DNA of 5,957 nucleotides from a bacterium (GTDB lineage Bacteria > Chloroflexota > Dormibacteria > UBA8260 > Bog-877). Shown in pieces: positions 1-5,292 of this stretch (the stretch's first letter is position 1; each line of letters opens with the position of its first letter). The stretch covers positions 1-5,957 of the forward strand of contig JAKAWF010000229.1 of NCBI GenBank assembly GCA_021817025.1, in the 5' to 3' direction. The notes below the pieces were generated by a model, which did not search any database, had not been told where the DNA came from, and worked only from the letters and a program-made list of their open reading frames with translations. Made by a program: the position numbers and the translations under genes.

Positions 1-213
1 TTGGCGCTCGTTCTTGACCCGAACGTCGGCGACGAGGAGGTTGCTCAGGCGATTGACGGTCTGGACGACAAGGCCCAACGGGATGTTCAGCCGCGCAAGC
101 GGCTGCTGCGTGCCCTCCGAGTCTCAGTGGAGCATGGACGGCTCACCCCGCCGACTGTGGTCTGGGCCCGCCTTCGTGCTGGAACCGCCGCCCCCGAGAA
201 GGGACGCACCCAT
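1..213 (-). pseudogene. Unidentified reading frame after the integrase, interrupted by TGA, runs off the left edge
   Basis: I do not recognise this product. An ATG at 213-211 lies one base past the integrase stop (217-215), which suggests translational coupling. The frame reads 29 residues (MGASLLGGGGSS...EPSMLH), meets TGA at 126-124, then stays open to the window edge as DSEGTQQPLARLNIPLGLVV and onward. The part after the TGA has coding-like composition on the minus strand: by hand count roughly 88% G/C at third positions and about 68% at first positions. Two readings are possible. A single gene may carry a nonsense mutation, or a 29-codon ORF may be followed by a gene restarting inside, for example at the TTG at 78-76. 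No Shine-Dalgarno sequence supports an internal start. The plus-strand frame over the same triplets is also open but has the less coding-like third-position bias. As the next gene after the integrase it would belong to the integrated element. Confidence 0.3.
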
Positions 214-214
214 C

Positions 215-1297
215 TCACTCTCGCGCCCTGAGCCGCCGTTGGGTGTGAGCCCAAGGCACGTCCCACACGATCGCTCGTGCGTTGCGCACCACGGCTGGGT
301 GTTCAAGGTCGACGTAGCGCATCGTGGTCGTGATGCTTGCGTGGCCCATGACCTGCTGCAGGTCCCACGGCGACATCCCGGCGGCCGCCATGACCCGAGC
401 GTAGGTGTGGCGGAGATTGTGGTAGTGAAAGCGCTCCACCCCGGATTGATGGCGGAGGCGAGTGCACAGAACCTTGATCCCGTCGGTCGTCAGGGGTACC
501 GGCTCCGCCCCGTCCCGGCGCAAGGTGAGGAATAGGGCCTCCCACCTGGTGCCCTTCGGCCGGACCCGATCGACATAGTCCCTGAGCACGGGGCTCAGCT
601 CGCGGGGGATCGGCACGGTCCTGTGGGTCTTGGTCTTGGGCGCGTACACGTACATGCTGGTGTAGTCGCGGCTCACGCTGGAGACCTTGAGCAAGCTGTC
701 GCGGTGGTGATTCTGCTCGTCCAGGCCACGGGCAGCCCCGATCTCTCCCACACGCAACCCAGTCATCAGCCCGAATCGGATCAGGAAGTCATCGCGCTCG
801 TTGCCGCAGTGCGCCAGCACCCGGGCGATCTCGTCGTCGGTCAAGCGGGGCGGCTGCCACTTCTCCAGCTTGATCCTGGGCAGCTCAGGGACGTCCCGTT
901 TCCATTCCTGCACCCCATGGCGTCCCTTCTGGCACCACCGCAGGAATGGTCCGAGCACGCCCCGCACAATCTTCACTCGAGATGCCGCAGTCAGCCCCGC
1001 CTTCACCAGCGCTTCCTCGAAGTGGTACATGTGTTCGTCGCTGAAATCGGCTGGGGTCTGGATCGGCGGCGTGACCGCCTGCCGGTACTGGTCAATCCGG
1101 ACCGCCGCCCAGAGGAAGACCCCGCGGATGCTCCCTTCCGATACCTCGGTACGCTTGTGGTCCAGGAACGCGGCCCACGCCGCTTCCCAGGGTGTCAGCC
1201 CCCGGCTGGGCGGTGCCGCCGGGACCACGCGATCCGCGAACCGGCTACGGGGCAACTCCACCAGCTCTGGTCGGGCGGTCGCCTCCGATGGAGTCAT
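215..1297 (-). CDS. Tyrosine recombinase (phage-type site-specific integrase), intact
   Basis: This 360-residue protein is a site-specific recombinase that would cut and rejoin DNA at attachment sites through a phosphotyrosine intermediate. Residues about 35-125 form a helical core-binding (SAM-like) domain, and residues about 150-345 the catalytic domain. All expected catalytic residues are visible: Arg182 in TGLRVGEI, the beta-hairpin Lys223 in APKTKTHRTVPI, His293 and Arg296 in HNLRHTYA, His319 in VMGHASITTTMRY, and the nucleophile Tyr328. Length is normal for the family, and there is no frameshift. The ATG at 1297-1295 is chosen because GGAGG (complement of 1305-1309) lies 7 nt upstream. 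The gene starts about 170 bp from the 3' end of tRNA-Gly and runs in the same direction, the usual arrangement for an element integrated in a tRNA gene. The class is secure. Whether the element is a prophage, an integrative conjugative element or a small island cannot be decided here. Confidence 0.95.
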   Translation of the reverse strand: MTPSEATARPELVELPRSRFADRVVPAAPPSRGLTPWEAAWAAFLDHKRTEVSEGSIRGVFLWAAVRIDQYRQAVTPPIQTPADFSDEHMYHFEEALVKAGLTAASRVKIVRGVLGPFLRWCQKGRHGVQEWKRDVPELPRIKLEKWQPPRLTDDEIARVLAHCGNERDDFLIRFGLMTGLRVGEIGAARGLDEQNHHRDSLLKVSSVSRDYTSMYVYAPKTKTHRTVPIPRELSPVLRDYVDRVRPKGTRWEALFLTLRRDGAEPVPLTTDGIKVLCTRLRHQSGVERFHYHNLRHTYARVMAAAGMSPWDLQQVMGHASITTTMRYVDLEHPAVVRNARAIVWDVPWAHTQRRLRARE

Positions 1298-1467
1298 GGG
1301 TCATCCTCCAGCACCAGTCCGATCACCCCATGCTATCAGGCTTAGAGCACTTTTGATATAGGAAAGCGTCCAATTACCAAGACCTCTTCTCTCTTGGATC
1401 TGGGCCATGGCAGAGAGCCAGTCACGGCCGGCTCAATTCTCACTTCAGCCCACTTCGAGATTGGGGC
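1298..1467. other. Integrase leader and probable attachment-site arm region
   Basis: This gap between the integrase start and the tRNA 3' end holds an AT-rich island (about 1341-1380) that stands out from the GC-rich surroundings. It is the expected place for the integrase promoter and arm-type binding sites. Two inverted repeats are visible. CCAAGA/TCTTGG lies at 1377-1382 and 1392-1397 with a 9-nt loop. CAGCCC/GGGCTG lies at 1446-1451 and 1464-1469, and its right arm overlaps the CCA end of the tRNA. The second could form a hairpin right after the tRNA and help end its transcript, but no T-tract follows. I found no well-spaced -35/-10 pair for the integrase. Confidence 0.4.
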
Positions 1468-1542
1468 TGGAGCGGGAGACGGGATTCGAACCCGCGACCT
1501 TCTCCTTGGCAAGGAGACGCGCTACCACTGCGCCACTCCCGC
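1468..1542 (-). tRNA. tRNA-Gly (anticodon GCC), CCA encoded
   Basis: Read on the minus strand from 1542 to 1468, the sequence folds into a full cloverleaf. The acceptor stem is GCGGGAG pairing with CTCCCGC. The D arm is GCGC-AGTGGTA-GCGC, and the anticodon stem TCTCC/GGAGA encloses the loop TTGCCAA with anticodon GCC. A 5-nt variable loop AGGTC follows. The T arm is GCGGG-TTCGAAT-CCCGT with one G-U pair. The discriminator is T (1471), and CCA is encoded at 1470-1468. No stem base is missing, so the gene looks functional even though it abuts an integrated element. Such elements normally regenerate the tRNA 3' end from their own attachment site. The integrase lies on the 3' side. I see no convincing tRNA promoter just upstream of 1542. 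Confidence 0.97.
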
Positions 1543-2087
1543 GAGATCAGTGCTCCGACCCGATTCCGGTGTCTATTGGTCCCTAGACGCCTTTCCGGGA
1601 AATCTCAGAGCCAGGCGTGAGTATAGCCAACGGCCCGGAGATTTGTCCCAGCTGGTACGGGCGAAGTGCCCTGTCCCCATGGCTGCCACGGCCGGTCCGG
1701 GTCGGCTGGCAAGCCCTGTGTGACACCGCCTCCCGAGCCTGGCCTGCCAGCTGCTCCTCCGCCGCTGTGGGAAGAGGGGCGAATGCCATCGCCGGTACCC
1801 TCGGCTCGGCGGACCGTCAATGGCCTGGCCGCCTGCTGTCAATGGGCTGTGTCAGCTGGCGGTCGGCGCTGCCCTGCCGCCGTGGCTAGGACGACACCAC
1901 CCGGGCCAGCCGCCGCCAGCCAGAGTGCCAGGGAGAACCGCCTCACGTCCCATGCCCGGCAAGCTGGCGACCGCGGAAGTCTGGTGGGCCGGCATGACAC
2001 CGTTGGTCGGCCGTCGTGCCGAAGGCCGTCTGCCACTCAGTCCTGAGCGTCACAAGGTTCTCCCGGGTCTTCCCGATCCCCGATCTC
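1543..2087. other. 545-bp gap with no convincing gene
   Basis: Several overlapping open frames cover this stretch on both strands. None resembles a known family, and the longest plus-strand one (1666-2046) shows no clear third-position bias (about two thirds G/C by rough count). I see no second tRNA, no copy of the tRNA-Gly 3' end that could be the other attachment site, and no clear terminator for the acetyltransferase that ends at 2088. It should contain the tRNA promoter next to 1542. Confidence 0.5.
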
Positions 2088-2759
2088 TCAGGGTTCCTCA
2101 AGTCGATCTGCCACCGGCCCTTGGACGATTCCGAACAGCTCAAAGCAGGGTTCGATTCCCTCCACAATGACCTCGGGCCGCCTCTGGCCCAACCACCGTT
2201 CGCGGGTCAGCCTGAAGGAGCGGCGAACGGCGGGTTGACCGCCACGGGCCGCGCGCCGAGTTCCGTTCTCCTCATAGTCGAGGTGCCGCGTCACTCCGAG
2301 CGACGCGGCACTGTCGCTGAACGCCGATGTCAGGGCCTCCTCAGCCCCGAGGGCAGCGAAGCCGAGATGAAGGGCGGCCGCCCGCATCTCCTTGCCGAAG
2401 CCCAGGCCGTGGTACTCTCGACCCAGCCACGAAGCGGTGTCGAAGCTTCGCCTGACCGCGAACTCCTCCGCCTCCAGGTCCTGGATCCCTATCACTCGCC
2501 CCTGATGGATCACGACCGCGTTGAAGCACCACCGCTCTGGACGCCACTGGGCGATCTGGAGCAGGTGGTATTGGAATACCGACCGCTCCAGCTGAGGTGA
2601 GGGCTGATCGGTCCACGAGTCGCTGAACGGCGTGATGTCCGGATCATGGATGCCCCGGGCCGCCAGCTGGGCCAGCTCGTCGAGCAGGTCCAGGTCCGGC
2701 AGGCGGAGTTCCAGCCGCGCGGTGCGGATCCTGACCCCGTAGAGGGGCCAACTGTCCAT
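2088..2759 (-). CDS. GNAT-family N-acetyltransferase (RimJ/RimL-like)
   Basis: This 223-residue protein belongs to the GNAT superfamily, which transfers an acetyl group from acetyl-CoA to an amine; the acceptor here is unknown. It opens with the family's typical N-terminal strand (YGVRIRTARLELRLPDLD). The central strands include RWCFNAVVIHQGRVIGIQDL (77-96). The acetyl-CoA loop lies in WLGREYHGLGFGKEMRAAAL (111-130), with HGLGFG at the pyrophosphate-binding turn. The following segment, SLGVTRHLDYEENGT, matches the usual C-terminal strand-helix of such enzymes. The tail (IVEGIEPCFELFGI) is a closing segment I associate with actinobacterial members. There is no signal peptide or membrane segment, so it is cytosolic. 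The ATG at 2759 has no Shine-Dalgarno sequence. Either the message is leaderless, or the gene is translated together with the small ORF ending 9 nt upstream. The gene looks intact. Confidence 0.85.
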   Translation of the reverse strand: MDSWPLYGVRIRTARLELRLPDLDLLDELAQLAARGIHDPDITPFSDSWTDQPSPQLERSVFQYHLLQIAQWRPERWCFNAVVIHQGRVIGIQDLEAEEFAVRRSFDTASWLGREYHGLGFGKEMRAAALHLGFAALGAEEALTSAFSDSAASLGVTRHLDYEENGTRRAARGGQPAVRRSFRLTRERWLGQRRPEVIVEGIEPCFELFGIVQGPVADRLEEP

Positions 2760-2765
2760 CAGCCC

Positions 2766-2795
2766 AAGTTAAGGGAGCGGAGGCAAGCCGGGCAA
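2766..2795 (-). promoter_or_regulatory. Possible leaderless promoter of the acetyltransferase gene
   Basis: On the minus strand TAACTT (complement of 2766-2771) lies exactly 6 nt before the ATG. Transcription would therefore start at or next to the A of the start codon. TTGCCC (complement of 2790-2795) lies 18 bp further upstream and matches four of six -35 consensus bases. The absence of a ribosome-binding site at this ATG agrees with a leaderless message. Against it, the TAA of the -10 is also the stop codon of the small ORF upstream, so the match could be coincidental. Confidence 0.4.
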
Positions 2796-2945
2796 TCGCC
2801 GACCTGCCGGGTCGTGGCACTGGCTCCAAGCGCTGGCGAAGGACTCGCGGGTGCGGATGTCGTCGGCGGCACCCCGGCTTCCCCAGCCGTCCACGATCAG
2901 GCACCTTGGGTGGTGGGCCAGGCCATCAGGGCCGACTCGGATCAC
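2769..2945 (-). CDS. Small hypothetical protein (58 aa), tentative
   Basis: I do not recognise this product (begins VIRVGPDGLAHHPRCLIVDG). Three observations support it. AGGAGG (complement of 2951-2956) sits 5 nt before the GTG at 2945-2943, the clearest ribosome-binding site in this part of the window. Third codon positions are about 80% G/C by hand count, higher than first positions. The stop lies 9 nt before the acetyltransferase ATG, an operon-like spacing. The protein has one Trp-Gly pair near the middle (DGWGSRG), two cysteines (Cys15, Cys43) and a Pro/Leu-rich tail, with no membrane segment. In-frame GTG codons further upstream (2966, 2963) have no better signal. It could still be a chance frame, since the plus strand is also open here. 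Confidence 0.35.
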   Translation of the reverse strand: MIRVGPDGLAHHPRCLIVDGWGSRGAADDIRTRESFASAWSQCHDPAGRRLPGLPPLP

Positions 2946-3102
2946 CCCGCCCTCCTCCCCCACCACCTGGGACCATCTCTACAGCTGGCGTCGCACCGGC
3001 TGATCTCGTTCTGCTGACCGATCACCGGGCTCCAGACCCACCAGACACCTGCGGCCGGGCGCAGTGATGGGGGCCGGGGCTCCGCCGACAACCGGCCCGG
3101 CG
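2946..3102. other. Divergent intergenic region before the hydrolase
   Basis: If the small ORF upstream of the acetyltransferase is real, this 157-bp stretch separates two divergently read units. It would hold promoter elements for both. I see no palindrome, repeat or RNA gene in it. Confidence 0.3.
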
Positions 3103-3108
3103 CATACT
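3103..3108 (+). promoter_or_regulatory. Possible -10 element of a leaderless hydrolase transcript
   Basis: CATACT (four of six matches to TATAAT) is followed by 7 nt and then the GTG start at 3116. Transcription would begin at or one base before the start codon. There is no Shine-Dalgarno sequence before the GTG. I see no well-placed -35 element; CCGACA at 3085-3090 is only 12 bp away. Confidence 0.3.
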
Positions 3109-3115
3109 GGGTCAC

Positions 3116-3685
3116 GTGGTTCCGCACTTGGTCGTCGTGCTCCCAGGGCAACGCTACGGAGTCGAAGGGCCGGCACTTCACATTCCGATCTTGGCGCTCG
3201 AGGAGATGGGAGCCGAGACCGTCGTCGTCGAGTATCCGCCCAGGCCCCCGGGCGCGAACGAGACGGAGTGGGAGGTTGCTTTCCGCGACTCGGTCGCCAC
3301 CCAGGTCGCCACACTGGTGGACCGAGCCCAGCCGACGAGGGTCACCTTCCTTGCGAAGTCCATCGGGACGGTGGTCTTGGCCTCGCTCGAGGTCACGAGC
3401 CAGATGGCCGCGCAGGTCGAAGCCGTATGGGTAACTCCTATCTTCGGACAGGAGCCGGTCCGCGCGGGAGCAGTCGCCCACGGTTGGCGGTCGCTTCTCA
3501 TTGCAGGCGGGGCTGACCCGCTCCACGTCCCCGACCACCACGAGACAGTGCGCGAGGCACTGGCCGCCGACTCGCTGGTGCTGCCCAATGCCGATCACTC
3601 CCTCGAGGTTCCCGGTGATGTCCTGGCCACGGTCAACGGCTTCCGCGCCCTCGCCCAGGCGGTTCTGGCGTTCGCCCGGCCGTGA
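3116..3685 (+). CDS. Small alpha/beta-fold hydrolase
   Basis: This 189-residue protein has the outline of a compact alpha/beta hydrolase, with no lid domain. The first strand runs LVVVLPGQRYG (5-15), and its Gly11 region could form the oxyanion turn. The nucleophile elbow is LAKSIGT with Ser82, in which Ala replaces the first Gly of GxSxG. The acid is probably Asp134 in IAGGADPLH, and the base His161 in NADHSLEV. The order Ser-Asp-His and the spacing fit the fold, so the triad appears complete. The substrate cannot be told from sequence; esterase or other acyl-hydrolase activity is the general expectation. No signal peptide or membrane segment is visible. The GTG at 3116 is the first in-frame start giving the full first strand and lies just after a -10-like hexamer. 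The gene stands alone on its strand and is followed by a hairpin. Confidence 0.8.
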   Translation: MVPHLVVVLPGQRYGVEGPALHIPILALEEMGAETVVVEYPPRPPGANETEWEVAFRDSVATQVATLVDRAQPTRVTFLAKSIGTVVLASLEVTSQMAAQVEAVWVTPIFGQEPVRAGAVAHGWRSLLIAGGADPLHVPDHHETVREALAADSLVLPNADHSLEVPGDVLATVNGFRALAQAVLAFARP

Positions 3686-3702
3686 CTGGTCGTCGTGTCA
3701 AC

Positions 3703-3722
3703 GCTGAAGGTCTGCCTTCAGC
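3703..3722 (+). terminator. Hairpin terminator after the hydrolase gene
   Basis: GCTGAAGG (3703-3710) and CCTTCAGC (3715-3722) form a perfect 8-bp stem with a 4-nt TCTG loop, 17 nt past the TGA at 3683-3685. Only two T residues follow, so it is not a classic T-tract terminator. Short-tailed hairpins of this kind are common in GC-rich bacteria. Confidence 0.55.
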
Positions 3723-4050
3723 TTGCACCACCAAGGACATGGCCCGATGCGTCCGCGACGGCGCGAACCAGTAGGCCCATCATCCTGGCAGCCAGGTCCT
3801 GGGCACGCTCTGCCTCCAGAGGCGGGCCCACGCGACCCTCGCGTCCCCGAAACGTATTCCTGTGCCCATCGCGGCCGGCGAGGCGGCACGGGACCATCCT
3901 GCCCGTTTCCTCCCGGTTCGAGGTCCTTGGCCCCGGAGGCGCATCTGTAACCGTCGGCGGTCGGTTCCGGAAGCCGGCTGTCAGCACCTGGGTCCGTCGT
4001 TGGTTTGGGCTCCGCAAGCACCCCTCGCTGCCAGGTTTGGGGTGAGCATC
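3723..4050. other. 328-bp gap between converging hydrolase and phosphatase genes
   Basis: The genes on either side read towards each other, so this stretch should hold both transcription ends. The best reading frame is a 99-codon minus-strand frame (4017-3718) whose end reads LEAERAQDLAARMMGLLVRA and then stops. That tail could be an amphipathic helix, but third-position G/C is only about two thirds and nothing is recognisable, so I do not call a gene. CACCCC/GGGGTG at 4019-4024 and 4039-4044 could form a weak hairpin with a 14-nt loop just beyond the phosphatase stop (4053-4051). Confidence 0.35.
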
Positions 4051-4566
4051 CTAATCGGCGAAGTCAAAGCTCTTCTCGGGGAAGAGGCGTGGCCCAACCA
4101 ACCACGAGAGCCGACCGCTGGCGCGCCCCACGTTGGTCCATTCGTCGATGTCGAGGTCGATTCTTGCCAGCGCCCCCGTTGGTAGCCTCAGCGACCCCCC
4201 GCCGATGAGGAACCCGGCGGTCTCAGACCAGGTGGGCTCGTGGCCCACGATGATGAGCACCTCGGTGGCCGTCACCTCCGTGCGGATCTCTTCGATCACG
4301 GCCCTGACGTCGCCAAGAAGCCCTTCGTTGATTCGCACCGGGCAGTTCCAGCCGCCCGCCTCCATCGCCAGACGCAGCGTCTCTGTCGCCCGCAACGCTG
4401 GGGACGTGATCGCGGCGTCAGGAACTTCGCCAGCCCGGGCAAGGAACCTCCCCATCGTCCGGGCGGTCTTCTGCCCACGTCGGGACAGCGGTCGCAGCCG
4501 GTCGTCTCCAGCCGTGTCGGCCTGCCAGTCGGACTTGCCGTGTCGGAACATGATCACCGATCGCAT
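4051..4566 (-). CDS. SixA-type histidine phosphatase
   Basis: This 171-residue protein belongs to the histidine phosphatase superfamily (branch 1), in the short SixA-like group that removes phosphate from phosphohistidine or small phosphorylated substrates. The family signature is at the N-terminus: FRHGKSDW, with Arg8 and the phospho-accepting His9. Conserved spacing follows with RPLSRRGQKTA (25-35), which matches the LT/S-x-x-G-x-x-Q-A block. SPALRATET (55-63) carries the phosphate-binding Arg59, and IIVGHEPTW (105-113) the second catalytic His109. The acidic residue before it is probably in the Glu88-Glu93 region. Length is typical, no signal peptide is present, and the protein should be cytosolic. 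The ATG at 4566 places the RHG motif at the usual distance. No strong Shine-Dalgarno sequence precedes it. The in vivo target is unknown. Confidence 0.92.
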   Translation of the reverse strand: MRSVIMFRHGKSDWQADTAGDDRLRPLSRRGQKTARTMGRFLARAGEVPDAAITSPALRATETLRLAMEAGGWNCPVRINEGLLGDVRAVIEEIRTEVTATEVLIIVGHEPTWSETAGFLIGGGSLRLPTGALARIDLDIDEWTNVGRASGRLSWLVGPRLFPEKSFDFAD

Positions 4567-4750
4567 TGAGCCATCTTGGGGCCTCTCGAGGCACAGGCCT
4601 CAATCCACAGTGCGCCCCGCCAAGGGCGCGCGCGGATCCGGGACAAGCAACAAGCCAAGACGGTTGGGGAGACGCTCATCGGCTCTGTCCGGACCCCCAC
4701 GGTACGGAAACTTGACGGTCCTACGATCTGGCAGATCGGAAATGCCGACC
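4567..4750. other. Upstream region of the phosphatase gene, no gene seen
   Basis: Apart from the palindrome at 4724-4738 I see no feature. The phosphatase promoter should lie in the left part, but I could not find a well-spaced -35/-10 pair on the minus strand. Confidence 0.3.
4724..4738. repeat. Perfect 15-bp palindrome CGATCTG-G-CAGATCG
   Basis: Two 7-bp arms flank a single central G at 4731. It lies in the gap between the phosphatase and toxin-antitoxin loci, 173 bp (centre to centre) from a second perfect 15-bp palindrome with the same form (CG + 5 bases + 1 + 5 bases + CG). It could be a dimer-binding operator or a short hairpin. No T-tract follows. Confidence 0.4.
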
Positions 4751-4936
4751 TCAGCGTGGGCCCCACTGGGGACCGTCCCAACCCTGATGGACGAGTGCCA
4801 CCGGGTGCCCGCGGCACGGGACGCTGTTCGCGGGCCGGTAGATCGCCAGGCGCCACTCGGCAGCTTCCTTCTGCTCCCGGCGCCGGATGTTGGGGACGTT
4901 GTGCCACAACGCATACGTGGCTGAGAAGGTGTCCAT
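4751..4936 (-). CDS. Hypothetical protein (61 aa), tentative, antisense to the antitoxin start
   Basis: I do not recognise this product. It begins MDTFSATYALWHNVPNIRRR, continues EQKEAAEWRLAIYRP, and has a Gly/Trp/Pro-rich tail. The case for it is composition: by hand count about 85% of third positions are G/C, against 67% at first and about 53% at second positions. That is the expected profile for a gene in GC-rich DNA read on this strand; the plus-strand frame over the same triplets shows the reverse. Against it, there is no clear Shine-Dalgarno sequence before the ATG at 4936, and the first seven codons overlap the antitoxin start (4917) on the opposite strand, together with the palindromic site. 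It may be a remnant of an older gene truncated by arrival of the toxin-antitoxin locus, or chance. Confidence 0.3.
   Translation of the reverse strand: MDTFSATYALWHNVPNIRRREQKEAAEWRLAIYRPANSVPCRGHPVALVHQGWDGPQWGPR
4897..4911. promoter_or_regulatory. Perfect palindrome, probable antitoxin operator
   Basis: CGTTGTG-C-CACAACG has two 7-bp arms around the central C at 4904 and ends 5 nt before the antitoxin GTG start (4917). Type II antitoxins with N-terminal DNA-binding dimers usually repress their own operon from palindromes placed over the promoter or start. The position and symmetry match that role. CACAAC (4905-4910), six bases before the GTG, could also serve as a poor -10 hexamer of a leaderless transcript, which would put the operator over the promoter. 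The function is inferred from position. Confidence 0.5.
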
Positions 4937-5292
4937 CTGCCTGAAGGACAGTCTGGCTCAGGGGATTCGCCTGCGGGCGAGACCCTGTCGGATCGCCTGC
5001 GGCGGTACGCGGATGAGGGCGTCCGGCGCGATGGGCATCCCTTGATCACGTTCCGGGACGGCCTCAGCGGCCGGCGCGCCGGGCTGATCGGCGGCCCGAC
5101 GTGCGGGAGGTCGCGATGTGGGTTGGGGACCTGTCGGCAGAGCCGGATCCGGCAGCCGCTCTCGTCGAGGACTCGGTTCTGACCCGGCCTCAGATCGATG
5201 CGGCGCTGCGGTACCGAGCCGCCTACCCAGACGAGATCGAGGCCCGTATCGAGCTGCACCGCCGGGAAACAGCCGCCGCATCACAATCTTGA
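4917..5292 (+). pseudogene. Antitoxin with DUF433-like C-terminus, broken by two frameshifts
   Basis: The protein emerges only by joining three frames. From GTG 4917: VAEKVSICLKDSLAQGIRLRA, a short strand-helix start like those of ribbon-helix-helix antitoxins. Near 4976-4979 the frame moves back one base and reads GETLSDRLRRYADEGVRRDG and then HPLITFRDGLSGRRAGLIGGP. At 5098 it moves back again and reads DVREVAMWVGDLSAEPD through LTRPQIDAALRYRAAYPDEI to the TGA at 5290-5292. FRDGxSGRRAGLIGGPDV and the DAALRYxAAYPDEI ending are what I know of DUF433-related antitoxins paired with DUF5615 toxins. Each step is explained by one missing base, and a repaired gene would encode about 125 residues. 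The longest intact piece starts at GTG 5101 (63 residues) and lacks the DNA-binding part. The antitoxin would have neutralised the toxin encoded next and repressed the operon. Sequencing error is the main alternative to true decay. Confidence 0.7.

Noticed and set aside
623..1361. Plus-strand frames of 240 and 186 codons over the integrase
   Set aside because: They are antisense shadows of the intact recombinase, whose catalytic residues are all present on the minus strand.
1394..1723. Plus-strand 109-codon frame containing AGDGIRTRDLLLGKE
   Set aside because: This is the well-known false protein produced by translating a tRNA gene on its opposite strand; it overlays the tRNA-Gly at 1468-1542.
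2144..2168. tRNA T-arm-like sequence (GGTTCGATTCC) on the plus strand, possible tRNA or attachment-site remnant
   Set aside because: It lacks an anticodon arm and a matching acceptor stem, and on the minus strand it encodes the acetyltransferase tail EGIEPCFELFG. It is best explained as coding sequence that resembles a T-arm by chance.
1..3200. Ten-base repeat TTGGCGCTCG at position 1 and near 3191
   Set aside because: It is too short to mean anything in GC-rich DNA, and one copy lies in the hydrolase coding sequence. It is not a credible attachment repeat.
2942..3598. Long minus-strand frame (218 codons) opposite the hydrolase gene
   Set aside because: It mirrors the hydrolase coding strand, has no recognisable motif, and the plus strand carries a coherent fold with a Ser-Asp-His triad.
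4133..4924. Long plus-strand frame (263 codons) opposite the phosphatase gene
   Set aside because: It lies mostly antisense to the SixA-like gene with intact catalytic motifs; its extension beyond 4566 shows the reverse of coding third-position bias.
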